Made by a program: the position numbers and the translations under genes
Notes under the pieces: generated by a model
Databases searched by the model: none
What the model was told of the DNA's origin: nothing
The model's input: the letters and a program-made list of their open reading frames with translations, nothing else
In this document: positions 55,715 to 64,000 of the stretch, piece by piece
How the letters are laid out: each line of letters starts with the position of its first letter
Position numbering within the stretch: position 1 is the first letter of the stretch
Assembly: GCF_016745835.1 (NCBI RefSeq)
Contig: NZ_JAERVL010000020.1
Location: forward strand, 25,273-89,272
From: Caldalkalibacillus salinus
Lineage (GTDB): Bacteria; Bacillota; Bacilli; Caldalkalibacillales; JCM-10596
DNA: 64,000 nt
Reading direction: 5' to 3'

Positions 55715-58700
55715 TCTTTTAACGATCGCACTCTCCTCTTCTCCTAACATGTGGTTTATGGTCTGTATGAATCCTTTATCCACACTGACGTTATATTCCT
55801 GCGCCAACAGGACAGTCTTTTTATTTTTCTCATAATGTAGGTAGACCGGCGTATGTCCATCATTTTCTTTCAACAATCGCTGTAATGAAACGAGGATAGA
55901 GGATGCGGTCCGTTTTGGTATTTTAATAAATAACGCTTGTTCTACCTTGTCCGTTGTTGGTGTCTGCTGTTGAGGATGTTCCTTCTGTTTTTTTATTAAA
56001 TCTTGAACCTTTATGGCCCGATGAGTAATGAGCTGTAAGCCTTCTTCACGTTGCTTTGGTTCTATTTTTCCTTCAACAAATATGAGTTGACCTTCTTCGT
56101 ATCGTGCGGGAGATTGTTGATAAACCTGAGGAAAAACCACTAATTCCAGTTCACTGCCGTGATCTTCAAGGGTCACAAAAGCCATCGCCTGACCTTTTTT
56201 GGTGGTAATTTTACGTATGTTTTGAACCATTCCCGCCGTTCGCACCTTAACCTCCGTCGGTGACGTTATATCTGCCAATGGTGTCCATTGATACTGTCGC
56301 AGCTGGTCACGATACGGATCTAGAGGGTGGCCTGAGAGATAAAAACCTAGGACTTCTTTTTCAGCTTTTAATTGCTCTATAGGGGCGTAAGGTGGGACAT
56401 CAATCCAAGGGTAGTCATCCGGAATCTCATCAGCAAAGAAAAACAGTTGGTCACTGTCTCTTAATCCTTGCGCTTGCTCAGCCATATCGAGAATATCATC
56501 AAGATTCGCCAGTGCTTGGGCGCGATGCATACCTAAGTCATCACAAGCACCGCTCATAATAAGGGACTCTATAACCCTTCGGTTACATATCTTTAGGTTA
56601 ACCCTTTGGCAAAAATCTAACATGTTTTGAAACGGGCGTTTGCTCCGTTCTGCTAAAATTTCCTTAATAGCGGCATAACCGACATTTTTAATGACACTTA
56701 AACCGATTCGGATCTGATCGTGCTCCACGGTAAACCCAGCCTGACTATGCTGTACAGACGGAGGTAAAACTTTGATCTGTCGTCTAGAAGCCTGAGATAG
56801 ATAATCAGCCACTTTCTCAGTCGCACCAATGGACGTCGATAATAGAGAGGCAAGAAACGCAACAGGGTAATGCGCCTTTAAATAGGCAAGCTGATAGGCA
56901 ATCACGGCATAAGCGGCTGAATGCGAACGGTTAAAACCGTAATCAGCAAAGCGAACAATCAGGTCATACACGTGCTCAGCCACATGTTTATTATATCCTT
57001 GTTGTAGACACCCTTGTACGAAATGCGTTCTCTCTTGCTCTAAAATTTCCCTTTTTTTCTTACCCACTGCACGACGTAAAAGATCTGCTTCTCCGAGTGA
57101 GAACCCGGCCATTGATGAAGCGATTTGCATGATTTGCTCTTGGTAAACGATGATTCCGTAAGTATCCTCCAAGATAGGCTTGAGGTCCTCATGCGGGTAT
57201 TCAACATCCGTCCTTTTGAATTTGGCGTCTATGAATAAAGGTATATTCTCCATCGGCCCTGGTCTGTACAACGCTAATACGGCTATGACATCCTCAAATG
57301 AAGATGGTTGTAACCGGCGGAGAACACTCCTCATGCCCGCTGATTCTAACTGAAAAACGCCCGTGGTATCGCCTTCGCTTAAAAGCTGAAATGTGGCTTC
57401 ATCCTGAAATGATATGTGATCTAAGGCCAACGCTTCTTCTTGTGGCTTACCTTGGTTAATAATGTGTAATATTTCTTCTAGTAAAGAAAGATTTCGCAAG
57501 CCTAGAAAATCCATCTTCAGTAACCCAATATCCTCTAAGTCCTCCATAGCATACTGCGTTAATGGCACCCCTTCGTGACCTTCTTGTAAGGGGACATACT
57601 CTGGTAATGGGTCCTTAGAAATCACCACGCCTGCTGCATGAGTTGAACTATGTCTTGCCGTCCCTTCTAGTTGAACGGCGATGTCATACAAATGTTTAAT
57701 GCGTTCATCCTCGTTTATTAACGCTTGTAGCTCGCTCGACTCGGCTCGGGCACGCTCCAATGTCACGCCTAATCCACTGGGCACACTTTTAGCGACTTTA
57801 TTAATAAGTGGGAGGGGTATATCTAACACTCGTCCGATATCTCTAATGGCTGCTTTTGCCCCCATCGTTCCGAATGTAATAATTTGTGCGACCCGATCGT
57901 CCCCGTATTTAGAGAGGACATACTGAATCACTTCATCACGCCTACGGTCAGAGAAATCTATATCAATATCGGGCATTGTCACCCTTTCAGGATTGAGAAA
58001 CCTTTCAAATAACAATTTGTATTTGATCGGATCGATATTCGTGATGTTTAAGACATAGGCCACAAGACTTCCTGCGGCTGACCCTCTACCAGGCCCTGTC
58101 ATAATACCCTTCTCATGAGCAAAGCGCATAAAGTCCCACACGATGAGAAAGTAATCGGCGTAGCCCATTTGACCGATGACCTGTAGTTCATAGTTTAATC
58201 TTTCTTCAATCTCATCTGTGATCGTACCGTAACGCTGTTTGGCCCCTTGGATACATTGTTCCTGTAGATAGGATAGTGCCGAATGACCTTCAGGCACAGG
58301 ATAGTGCGGTAAAATTTCACTCCCTAACGGAATGTCCACTTCACAACGCTGTGCAATCTGTGACGACGCTTGAAGCGCCTCAGGTACATGTGGAAACAGT
58401 CGTTGCATTTCTTCCTTTGTTTTTAGGTAAAATTCTGGACTTGGAAATTTCATTCTTTCTGTTTCTTTGACTTTCTTGGCTGTCCCAATACATAGTAAAC
58501 AGTCATGTGCCACGGCATCCTTTTTGTGGACGTAATGGACGTCATTGGTCACGACTAGCGGAATACCTGTTTCCTCGGATAACTGCACCAAACGATGGTT
58601 CACCTTTTTTTGTTCAGCAAGACCGTGATCCTGCATTTCTAAGTAAAAATAATCTCTTCCGAAGATATTCTGGTATTCTAAAGCAATTTGACGCGCTTTC

Positions 58701-59161
58701 TCTTCTTCATCATTCAACAACGCTTGCTGTACTTCCCCCGCTAGACAAGCACTTGTGGCGATGATGCCTTGATGATATTCAGCAAGCCACTCCTTTATTA
58801 CTCGCGGTTTATAATAAAAGCCTTCTAAATGGGCTTTGGTCGTAAGCTTCATCAGGTTCTGATAACCTTCATACGTTTCAGCTAAGAGTAATAAGTGGTA
58901 AAGTTTCTGTTCCCCTTTTACCATCTTCCGGTCTAGAGGTTGATTCGTGACGTAGGCTTCAACGCCAATGATGGGCTTGATACCGTGTTGTTTACACGCT
59001 TTGTAAAAGGGGATTGTCCCGTACATAGACCCATGATCCGTCAGCGCTAAGGCTTGCATGCCTTGCGCTTTTGCAGTTTCAACGAGTTGCTCTATTCGAC
59101 CTGCTCCATCAAGCAAGCTGTACTCGCTATGCACATGCAGGTGAACAAAATCTTGTATCAT
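55700..59161 (-). CDS. dnaE: DNA polymerase III subunit alpha (DnaE)
   Basis: Replicative C-family polymerase of 1153 residues. A PHP domain (FVHLHVHSEYSLLDGAGRI) starts the protein. The palm follows, with PDIDIDFSDRRRDEVIQYV carrying catalytic aspartates and GPGRGSAAGSLVAYVL, then GFSLGEADLLRRAVGKKK, the helix-hairpin-helix region and an OB fold (VRTAGMVQNIRKITTKKGQAMAF spans it). In Firmicutes it acts with PolC, mainly on the lagging strand. ATG 59161 has AAGGGGGG six bases upstream; the frame extends to 59230 without a better site. Confidence 0.97.
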   Translation of the reverse strand: MIQDFVHLHVHSEYSLLDGAGRIEQLVETAKAQGMQALALTDHGSMYGTIPFYKACKQHGIKPIIGVEAYVTNQPLDRKMVKGEQKLYHLLLLAETYEGYQNLMKLTTKAHLEGFYYKPRVIKEWLAEYHQGIIATSACLAGEVQQALLNDEEEKARQIALEYQNIFGRDYFYLEMQDHGLAEQKKVNHRLVQLSEETGIPLVVTNDVHYVHKKDAVAHDCLLCIGTAKKVKETERMKFPSPEFYLKTKEEMQRLFPHVPEALQASSQIAQRCEVDIPLGSEILPHYPVPEGHSALSYLQEQCIQGAKQRYGTITDEIEERLNYELQVIGQMGYADYFLIVWDFMRFAHEKGIMTGPGRGSAAGSLVAYVLNITNIDPIKYKLLFERFLNPERVTMPDIDIDFSDRRRDEVIQYVLSKYGDDRVAQIITFGTMGAKAAIRDIGRVLDIPLPLINKVAKSVPSGLGVTLERARAESSELQALINEDERIKHLYDIAVQLEGTARHSSTHAAGVVISKDPLPEYVPLQEGHEGVPLTQYAMEDLEDIGLLKMDFLGLRNLSLLEEILHIINQGKPQEEALALDHISFQDEATFQLLSEGDTTGVFQLESAGMRSVLRRLQPSSFEDVIAVLALYRPGPMENIPLFIDAKFKRTDVEYPHEDLKPILEDTYGIIVYQEQIMQIASSMAGFSLGEADLLRRAVGKKKREILEQERTHFVQGCLQQGYNKHVAEHVYDLIVRFADYGFNRSHSAAYAVIAYQLAYLKAHYPVAFLASLLSTSIGATEKVADYLSQASRRQIKVLPPSVQHSQAGFTVEHDQIRIGLSVIKNVGYAAIKEILAERSKRPFQNMLDFCQRVNLKICNRRVIESLIMSGACDDLGMHRAQALANLDDILDMAEQAQGLRDSDQLFFFADEIPDDYPWIDVPPYAPIEQLKAEKEVLGFYLSGHPLDPYRDQLRQYQWTPLADITSPTEVKVRTAGMVQNIRKITTKKGQAMAFVTLEDHGSELELVVFPQVYQQSPARYEEGQLIFVEGKIEPKQREEGLQLITHRAIKVQDLIKKQKEHPQQQTPTTDKVEQALFIKIPKRTASSILVSLQRLLKENDGHTPVYLHYEKNKKTVLLAQEYNVSVDKGFIQTINHMLGEEESAIVKRKGEA

Positions 59162-59278
59162 CTCAATCCCCCCTTGTATCTTAATCCCCATTTTAACCGG
59201 GTCTATCATTTCGCTCTTCATGTCCTTCATGTATAATTGTATAATAGATGATTAAATCGAAAAAGGATAGGAGAAGCG

Positions 59279-60085
59279 ATGAGCAAAAAACAGTTTTTAA
59301 TTGCGGTTGATTTAGATGGTACACTGTTAACGGACGAAGATAAAGCCATTACGCCACGGACAAAGAAAGCATTACACCAAGCGATGGACCAGGGACACAA
59401 AGTTGTGATTGCCACGGGCAGACCATTTCGAGCTAGTGAAATGTACTATAAAGAGCTAGGGCTAAATATGCCGATTATTAATTTCAATGGTGCTCTCGTC
59501 CATCATCCACAAGACACTTCATGGGGGACGTATCACTTTCCATTGAATTTAAGTACAGCTCAAAGTGTTGTAGAGACGTCTGAAACGTTCGGTGTACAGA
59601 ATATTATGGTCGAAGTGATGGATCATGTTTTTATTAGAAAACACGACGATATGATTATCGACACTTTCTTTGGACCTGATACAGAAGTATCCCTACTTAA
59701 GGATACCCTTCACACCGACCCTACCTCTGTGCTCATATATCCCTATGAACATAATGTCGATGAGCTTAGAAGACGACTAGATCAACAACATGCCGAGGTC
59801 ATAGAACATCGCAAATGGGGTGCACCCTGGAACGTGATCGAAGTGATACGCCGCGGGCTAAATAAGGCGGTCGGTTTGGAGCGAATTTGCCATCATTATA
59901 ATATCCCCGTCGAGAACGTCATTGCGTTCGGTGATGAAGATAATGATTTTGAAATGATAGAGTTTGCAGGGACGGGTGTAGCCATGGAAAACGCCATTCC
60001 AGAGTTAAAGCGTAGAGCAAATGCCATAACACTGACCAATGAAGAAGAAGGCATTGCTGACTTTTTAGAAAAAAACGTCTTGTAA
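59279..60085 (+). CDS. Cof-type HAD-IIB sugar phosphatase
   Basis: 268-residue haloacid dehalogenase of the Cof subfamily (YkrA/YitU-like). Nucleophile motif AVDLDGTLLTDED at residues 8-20, VIATGRPF motif II, C-terminal GDEDNDFEM motif and a cap domain between them. Substrates of Cof enzymes are usually small phosphates (sugar phosphates, FMN, PLP). It is divergent from dnaE; AGGAGA precedes the ATG and TATAAT (59240-59245) is a possible -10. Confidence 0.88.
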   Translation: MSKKQFLIAVDLDGTLLTDEDKAITPRTKKALHQAMDQGHKVVIATGRPFRASEMYYKELGLNMPIINFNGALVHHPQDTSWGTYHFPLNLSTAQSVVETSETFGVQNIMVEVMDHVFIRKHDDMIIDTFFGPDTEVSLLKDTLHTDPTSVLIYPYEHNVDELRRRLDQQHAEVIEHRKWGAPWNVIEVIRRGLNKAVGLERICHHYNIPVENVIAFGDEDNDFEMIEFAGTGVAMENAIPELKRRANAITLTNEEEGIADFLEKNVL

Positions 60086-60125
60086 GCGTTAATTGTCCAA
60101 TGGACTCATGATCCTGTCCACTTCC

Positions 60126-60153
60126 CCATATACATGGTAGTAATGCATACGTA
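60126..60153 (+). promoter_or_regulatory. Sigma-E-like promoter of ytrHI
   Basis: CCATATA (60126-60132) and CATACGTA (60146-60153) with 13 bp between them fit the mother-cell sigma-E pattern (KMATATT / CATACANT) reasonably. ytrHI depend on sigma-E in B. subtilis. Confidence 0.45.
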
Positions 60154-60167
60154 GGGGAGAGATGATC

Positions 60168-60497
60168 ATGAGTTTTTTAGTAACCATTATTTTAGATTTC
60201 TTTGTCGCCTTCGGTGTTTTAATCGGAGGTTGCTTGTTAGGTGGTCTTGGGGCCATCATCATTGCTCAACCAACACATCCCCCTTTAGATCTCATGTCTC
60301 ATCTTGCTGATAAAATTAAAATATGGGCCGTTGTCGCAGCGATAGGTGGGACCATTGACACACTGTCTGCCATTGAAAGGGGCTTTTTCTCCGGGTCGCA
60401 CGGGGAGGTCGTTAAGCATCTCCTCTTTATCTGTAGCGCCTTTTTGGGTGCACATGCGGGCACCATTATTATTAAATGGTTTGTGGGGGAATACTGA
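60168..60497 (+). CDS. ytrH: Sporulation membrane protein YtrH
   Basis: 109 residues with about three membrane spans; LLGGLGAIIIAQPTHPPLDLMS and AAIGGTIDTLSAIERG resemble the YtrH family. Needed for efficient sporulation in B. subtilis, expressed in the mother cell. ATG 60168 has AGGGGAG eight bases upstream; ATG 60162 is too close. Its stop overlaps the ytrI start. Confidence 0.88.
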   Translation: MSFLVTIILDFFVAFGVLIGGCLLGGLGAIIIAQPTHPPLDLMSHLADKIKIWAVVAAIGGTIDTLSAIERGFFSGSHGEVVKHLLFICSAFLGAHAGTIIIKWFVGEY

Positions 60498-61006
60498 TGA
60501 GAGTCCCTTCACCGGCACTCATAGATAAGCTCACTCGTTATATCGCCACTTTTGTTCTAGGCGCTGTGATTGGGGCGATTATTATTTTGTACATTCATGG
60601 AAGTACGCTCAATGATGTGATGAAACAGAATCGACAGTTGACGTTGGACAATATCAAACTGATGGATGATATCGAAACACTCGAAGAGGACAAATCAGAA
60701 CTGTCTAGACAAAGACAACAGAAAATAGCCATTCGTCGCATAGATGTCCAAATCGTTCAACAACCTGACGAAGACCCGATTGATGAGTTAGTAGAGAAAG
60801 AAATGGCGGAGCACCTGCGAAGAGACCTCAAGTTTCTTATTCAACTCCCACTTGAAAGTGTCGCTGAGACGTCAGAGGCGATCCATCACCTTGTGAATGA
60901 GAGTAAGTATGACATTCAGCAGCAGCGGTACGGATTACAGCTTAAAACACTGGTGGTCTACTCCACATTAACCGTTAAGGTACAAATGATAAAACTTGAT
61001 GAGTAA
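60497..61006 (+). CDS. ytrI: Sporulation membrane protein YtrI
   Basis: 169 residues: one membrane segment (about 17-38), a coiled-coil-like charged region (about 45-85) and a soluble C-terminal domain. ATG 60497 overlaps the ytrH stop (TGATG) with GGGGG seven bases upstream; the longer frame from 60476 is not supported. Gene order ytrH-ytrI next to dnaE is as in B. subtilis. Confidence 0.85.
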   Translation: MRVPSPALIDKLTRYIATFVLGAVIGAIIILYIHGSTLNDVMKQNRQLTLDNIKLMDDIETLEEDKSELSRQRQQKIAIRRIDVQIVQQPDEDPIDELVEKEMAEHLRRDLKFLIQLPLESVAETSEAIHHLVNESKYDIQQQRYGLQLKTLVVYSTLTVKVQMIKLDE

Positions 61007-61150
61007 GCGACCTGAAGAAGAACCATTCCATACTACTGCGCATAATATTGATATGATTTAGCTATAAATTCGCTTTTTATCTCATAATCATATACAATAT
61101 CAAACAACGATCATTTTACTCAAACATCCGAGCGTGAAGGAGGGAAGTAG

Positions 61151-61339
61151 ATGATTATAAGCCGAAAAGAAATGGCGAAGGTAAAAATAAATCAAATCAA
61201 ACAGGGGTTCTCCGCGTTTGCTGAAACTTCGGAAGTGGCCACTATCATTGAAAAAGAGATATCAAAATTAAACATAAACATTCACATCGACCGTACACCT
61301 ATGGGCTCCTGGTTTATTCCGATTAAGCAACATGATTAA
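61151..61339 (+). CDS. Small protein of unknown function (62 residues)
   Basis: I do not recognise this protein. It is mostly polar: MIISRKEMAKVKINQ, a probable amphipathic helix with AFAETSEVATIIEKEI, then HIDRTPMGSWFIP. AAGGAGG is seven bases before the ATG and a terminator follows 20 bp after the stop, so translation is likely. It may belong to the preceding sporulation transcript or be separate. Confidence 0.6.
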   Translation: MIISRKEMAKVKINQIKQGFSAFAETSEVATIIEKEISKLNINIHIDRTPMGSWFIPIKQHD

Positions 61340-61354
61340 TACGACACAAAAACC

Positions 61355-61400
61355 ATAAAAAAGACCGACTTTTAAACTTTGTTGAAAGCCGGTCTTTTTT
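61355..61400. terminator. Bidirectional terminator between the 62-residue gene and the kinase gene
   Basis: Stem AAAAGACCG-A-CTTT/AAAG-C-CGGTCTTTT with one mismatch and a 12-nt loop; T-runs on both strands. Confidence 0.8.
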
Positions 61401-61454
61401 ATGTCGCTCGATGAGATGTTTGGTGTTATTTGTGTTCTGGTTCTGAATCTAATT

Positions 61455-62906
61455 CTAACCGTTCAACTCCGTATGTGGCGCCTCATACGCTGGGATTAGA
61501 ACAGTAAAAGTCGTGCCTTTATCTACTTCACTTTCTAGGGCAATGCGGCCACCGTGAAGTTCAACTAATTCTTTTACAATCGCTAGCCCCAGTCCTGTTC
61601 CTTTATTGACTTTTGAACGTCCACGATCAACCTTAAAGAAACGTTCCCAGATCAGTTCCTGATCAGCTTCTGTAATACCTATCCCTGTATCTTTTACACG
61701 TATCTTGATAAACGCTTCCTCTGATATTGTGGACAAGGAAATATACCCTTGTTCGGTAAATTTGAGTGCATTCTTGACTAGATTGACAATAATTTGTTCT
61801 AAACGTACGGGGTCTGCGTAAGCTTTTGGCAGCTGGTCTGCTGTATCCACCTTAAGCTCAACCCCTTTTTCTTCAGCCTCTTGTTCAAAAATAAGGGCTG
61901 TATTATGAATGACCTCGTTGACGTCCACTGGTTTTGGTTGTAGAGATATTTCCTTATTTTCAAGCTTAATGAGATCAAAAATATCTTCCACTAGCCGGTT
62001 CATATGGAGTGTTTCCTTATACATGACATTGTAGTATTTCTTACGTCCCTCTTCGCCATCGATCAAGCCATCCTGTAAGGCCTCCAAGAAACCTTGCATT
62101 GCTGTGAGAGGTGTCCGCAGTTCATGGGACACATTGGCTAGGAAGTCATTACGTATTTGGTCAAGCTTCTTGCGTTCTTGATCAATCCTATCCAATTTGG
62201 CTGCCATGGTGTTTATCGTATTGGCAAGATCTCCTATTTCATCATTGGATTTGATGTCAATACGCTCATCGTAATTTCCCATACCTATCTTCTCAGCGGC
62301 GCGGTCAATGGTTCTTAAAGGTCGGGAAATGGACCATGATAAATATGACACCATCACTGTGGAAACGAAAATCCCAAACAACGTGGCCCAAAGGATCGTT
62401 TCTCTTATCTTCATTACAGTCCGATTAATACCGACAACAGGTGAGTGTAACACGATACCCCCATACACCTGCTCCTCCTGGCCCCAAGGGACGACAACGG
62501 ACAACATAGGCTCATTAAGCCCCTCGAATTCTAAGCGATTGACCGCATCTTCCCCTTGTAACACTCGCTCTACGATAGATGACGCCACCGATTTACCAAT
62601 AGACACTTCATCTTTCGTAGATGTCGTTATAATTTCACCTGAACGATCAAAAACCCAAATTCTCGTATTAAACGATTGATCTAGAAATACAAGCATTTGC
62701 TCCGTCTCTTCTGACTGGATCTGCATATCTTGTATGGTCATATTAACGATACGACCTTTGCGTACCATCTCCTCTTGGGTTGTGGAGAAGATGTACCCTT
62801 TGACTAAGTAAGAAATCAGAATCCCTACAAATCCAATACCGATTAACACTGTTAAAAGGTAACTTAAAATAAGCCTGCGAAACAGGCTTTTATCCATACC
62901 TAGCAT
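61455..62906 (-). CDS. Sensor histidine kinase (ResE-like)
   Basis: 483 residues. Two membrane segments (about 11-33 and 167-188) enclose an extracellular sensor domain of about 130 residues; HAMP (SRPLRTIDRAAEKI), HisKA (FLANVSHELRTPLTAMQGF) and HATPase_c (NLVKNALKF, DTGIGITEADQELIW, GTGLGLAI) follow. Phosphorylates the adjacent regulator. The start codon overlaps the regulator stop (TAATG). Resembles ResE and related kinases; the signal cannot be read. Confidence 0.92.
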   Translation of the reverse strand: MLGMDKSLFRRLILSYLLTVLIGIGFVGILISYLVKGYIFSTTQEEMVRKGRIVNMTIQDMQIQSEETEQMLVFLDQSFNTRIWVFDRSGEIITTSTKDEVSIGKSVASSIVERVLQGEDAVNRLEFEGLNEPMLSVVVPWGQEEQVYGGIVLHSPVVGINRTVMKIRETILWATLFGIFVSTVMVSYLSWSISRPLRTIDRAAEKIGMGNYDERIDIKSNDEIGDLANTINTMAAKLDRIDQERKKLDQIRNDFLANVSHELRTPLTAMQGFLEALQDGLIDGEEGRKKYYNVMYKETLHMNRLVEDIFDLIKLENKEISLQPKPVDVNEVIHNTALIFEQEAEEKGVELKVDTADQLPKAYADPVRLEQIIVNLVKNALKFTEQGYISLSTISEEAFIKIRVKDTGIGITEADQELIWERFFKVDRGRSKVNKGTGLGLAIVKELVELHGGRIALESEVDKGTTFTVLIPAYEAPHTELNG

Positions 62907-63616
62907 TAATCTTCCACCTCAAATTTGTAGCCCACTCCCCATACCGTTTGAACATAATTTGTATCGAGTTGTTCTAACTTTTGTCGTACTTTTTTAACAT
63001 GAACATCAACGGTACGGATATCACCCATAAAATCGTAGCCCCATACTTGCTCTAATAACTGTTCTCGTGTGTAGACACTTTTAGGTGAGCGCGCTAGGTG
63101 TACAAGCAAGTCAAATTCTTTGGGTCTAAATCCTATTTTCTCTCCCTTTACGATCACTTCACGACGATCAAGGTATATTTGCAAGTCTTTGAATTCTAGT
63201 ACATTTGTGTCCTCTTGGTTTTCTTGCTCTGTGCGTTCAGGTCTGGGTTGCATTCTTCTGAAGATGGCTTTGATTCTGGCTACTAATTCTCTCGGACTAA
63301 ACGGTTTGGTGACATAGTCGTCAGCGCCTAGCTCTAAGCCTAACACTCTGTCGAATTCTTCGCCTTTGGCGGTTAACATAATAATAGGAATATCATATTT
63401 TTTTCGCAATTGACGACATGCCTCTAAACCATCCATATTAGGCATCATAATATCTAGTAGGACGATATCAGGTTGTTCTGTTTCCACCAATTCAAGAGCT
63501 TGTTCCCCATCATTCGCTTCCACAAGATCTATCTGTTGTTGTTCAAAATATAAACGAATAATTTCAATTACATTAGGGTCGTCGTCAGCGACCAGTACTT
63601 TAAACCTATTCATCAT
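62906..63616 (-). CDS. OmpR-family response regulator (ResD-like)
   Basis: About 236 residues: receiver domain with VADDDPN, phospho-acceptor D55 (LLDIMMPNMDG) and TKPFSPREL. A linker rich in Glu/Gln (about 125-142) precedes the winged helix with RTVDVHVKKVRQKLE and TVWGVGYKFEVED, the last very like ResD. Several ATGs compete; AAGGTG favours 63616 or 63613. First gene of the pair with the kinase. Confidence 0.92.
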   Translation of the reverse strand: MMNRFKVLVADDDPNVIEIIRLYFEQQQIDLVEANDGEQALELVETEQPDIVLLDIMMPNMDGLEACRQLRKKYDIPIIMLTAKGEEFDRVLGLELGADDYVTKPFSPRELVARIKAIFRRMQPRPERTEQENQEDTNVLEFKDLQIYLDRREVIVKGEKIGFRPKEFDLLVHLARSPKSVYTREQLLEQVWGYDFMGDIRTVDVHVKKVRQKLEQLDTNYVQTVWGVGYKFEVED

Positions 63617-63719
63617 TGTCATCACCTTAGTTGATTATTTCTATCTATACTGAACTTACATCTGATATATGAGTATACTTCTATAAGTTTCGCTCAATAT
63701 CCTTTTTTTATGATAGCAC

Positions 63720-63758
63720 AAAAAAAGAGGAATCCCTATTATGAGATTCCTCTTTTTG
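63720..63758. terminator. Bidirectional terminator right of the two-component genes
   Basis: Perfect 13-bp stem AAAAAGAGGAATC/GATTCCTCTTTTT with a 10-nt loop, poly-T on both strands. On the minus strand it ends the gene entering from the right edge. Confidence 0.9.
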
Positions 63759-63811
63759 CTAAAGGGGTGAACAATATCTAGAGAGAAAGTGGGGGTGTTA
63801 AGCCATTCTCA

Positions 63812-64000
63812 CTATTTATTTAAAAAGGAAAACAAGGTTTGATAGTCTGAAACAAGTTGTTTGAAGTAGGATGTTAGCTTTTGAAGCGGCTTAAGCGACG
63901 TTTCTTCTTCGGTGCTCGCTTCTTGGGTGCTGTCAGCTTCTGCTTCTACTTCCGCTGACGCTTCTTGGGTGCTGTCAGCTTCTGCTTCTACTTCTGCTGC
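63812..64000 (-). CDS. C-terminus of an Ala/Glu-rich repeat protein (cut by window edge)
   Basis: An open frame of 62 codons runs from the right edge to TAG at 63812. It contains two copies of the 14-residue unit SAEVEAEADSTQEA (the edge copy lacks its first serine) followed by a short tail STEEETSLKPLQKL and a hydrophobic, aromatic end (YFKQLVSDYQTLFSFLNK). The rest and identity are unknown. The repeat region looks like an acidic linker. Confidence 0.65.
   Translation of the reverse strand, partial: AAEVEAEADSTQEASAEVEAEADSTQEASTEEETSLKPLQKLTSYFKQLVSDYQTLFSFLNK
63917..64000. repeat. Tandem 42-bp repeat within the edge gene
   Basis: Two near-identical 42-bp units begin at 63917 and 63959, in phase with the reading frame, and may continue beyond the window. 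They encode the 14-residue acidic unit. Confidence 0.85.

Overview
The window (about 43-44% GC by eye) is chromosomal DNA of a spore-forming member of the Bacillaceae. Long gene blocks follow Bacillus subtilis order (the comE operon, the yqe operon, and the coaE-ytaF-mutM-polA, phoPR, mdh-icd-citZ-ytwI, ytvI and fxsA-pyk-pfkA-accA-accD blocks). Sporulation-associated genes ytaF, ytvI, ytrH and ytrI are present. A complete seven-gene Mrp Na+/H+ antiporter operon and a cytochrome c lipoprotein with a very acidic linker fit an alkaliphilic or sodium-stressed lifestyle, for example a Caldalkalibacillus- or Alkalihalobacillus-like organism. The genus is an inference and cannot be settled from the sequence alone.

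Layout. 1-3.2 kb: competence genes comEC (cut by the window edge), comEB and comEA on the minus strand, with comER divergent. 3.3-6.3 kb: leuS under a complete T-box leader with a Leu CTC specifier. 6.3-11.6 kb: the yqeGH-aroE-yhbY-nadD-yqeK-rsfS-yqeM operon (ribosome assembly, NAD and shikimate synthesis). 11.6-18.2 kb: a small exported protein, then mrpABCDEFG and a possible 34-codon gene. 18.3-24 kb: an appDFABC-type oligopeptide ABC transporter. 24.2-29.5 kb: two MFS transporters, a trans-sulfuration PLP enzyme, the cytochrome c lipoprotein and an orphan CheW-like protein. 29.7-35.2 kb: lytic transglycosylase, coaE, ytaF, mutM, polA. 35.4-37.7 kb: an arsRBC operon lying between two blocks that are adjacent in B. 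subtilis. 37.8-46.7 kb: phoPR, a MaoC-like protein, mdh-icd-citZ, ytwI and ytvI. 46.8-59.2 kb: a PBP4-type carboxypeptidase, fxsA, a thioesterase, pyk, pfkA, accA, accD, malic enzyme and dnaE. 59.2-64 kb: a Cof-type phosphatase, ytrHI, a 62-residue orphan, a ResDE-like two-component system and the C-terminus of an Ala/Glu-rich repeat protein.

Regulation visible in the sequence links central carbon metabolism: a full-consensus cre site and promoter at the MaoC-like gene, a palindromic cre between citZ and icd, and a dyad over the citZ promoter. phoPR carries four PhoP-box hexamers at 11-bp period, implying autoregulation. Many intergenic regions hold clear intrinsic terminators, several of them bidirectional.

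I saw no CRISPR array, prophage, insertion sequence, tRNA or rRNA gene, and no obvious novel defence or biosynthetic system. The less explained items are small ORFs, unusual intergenic structures, the relocated ars operon and the shortened PhoR sensor; these are listed as findings with modest scores.
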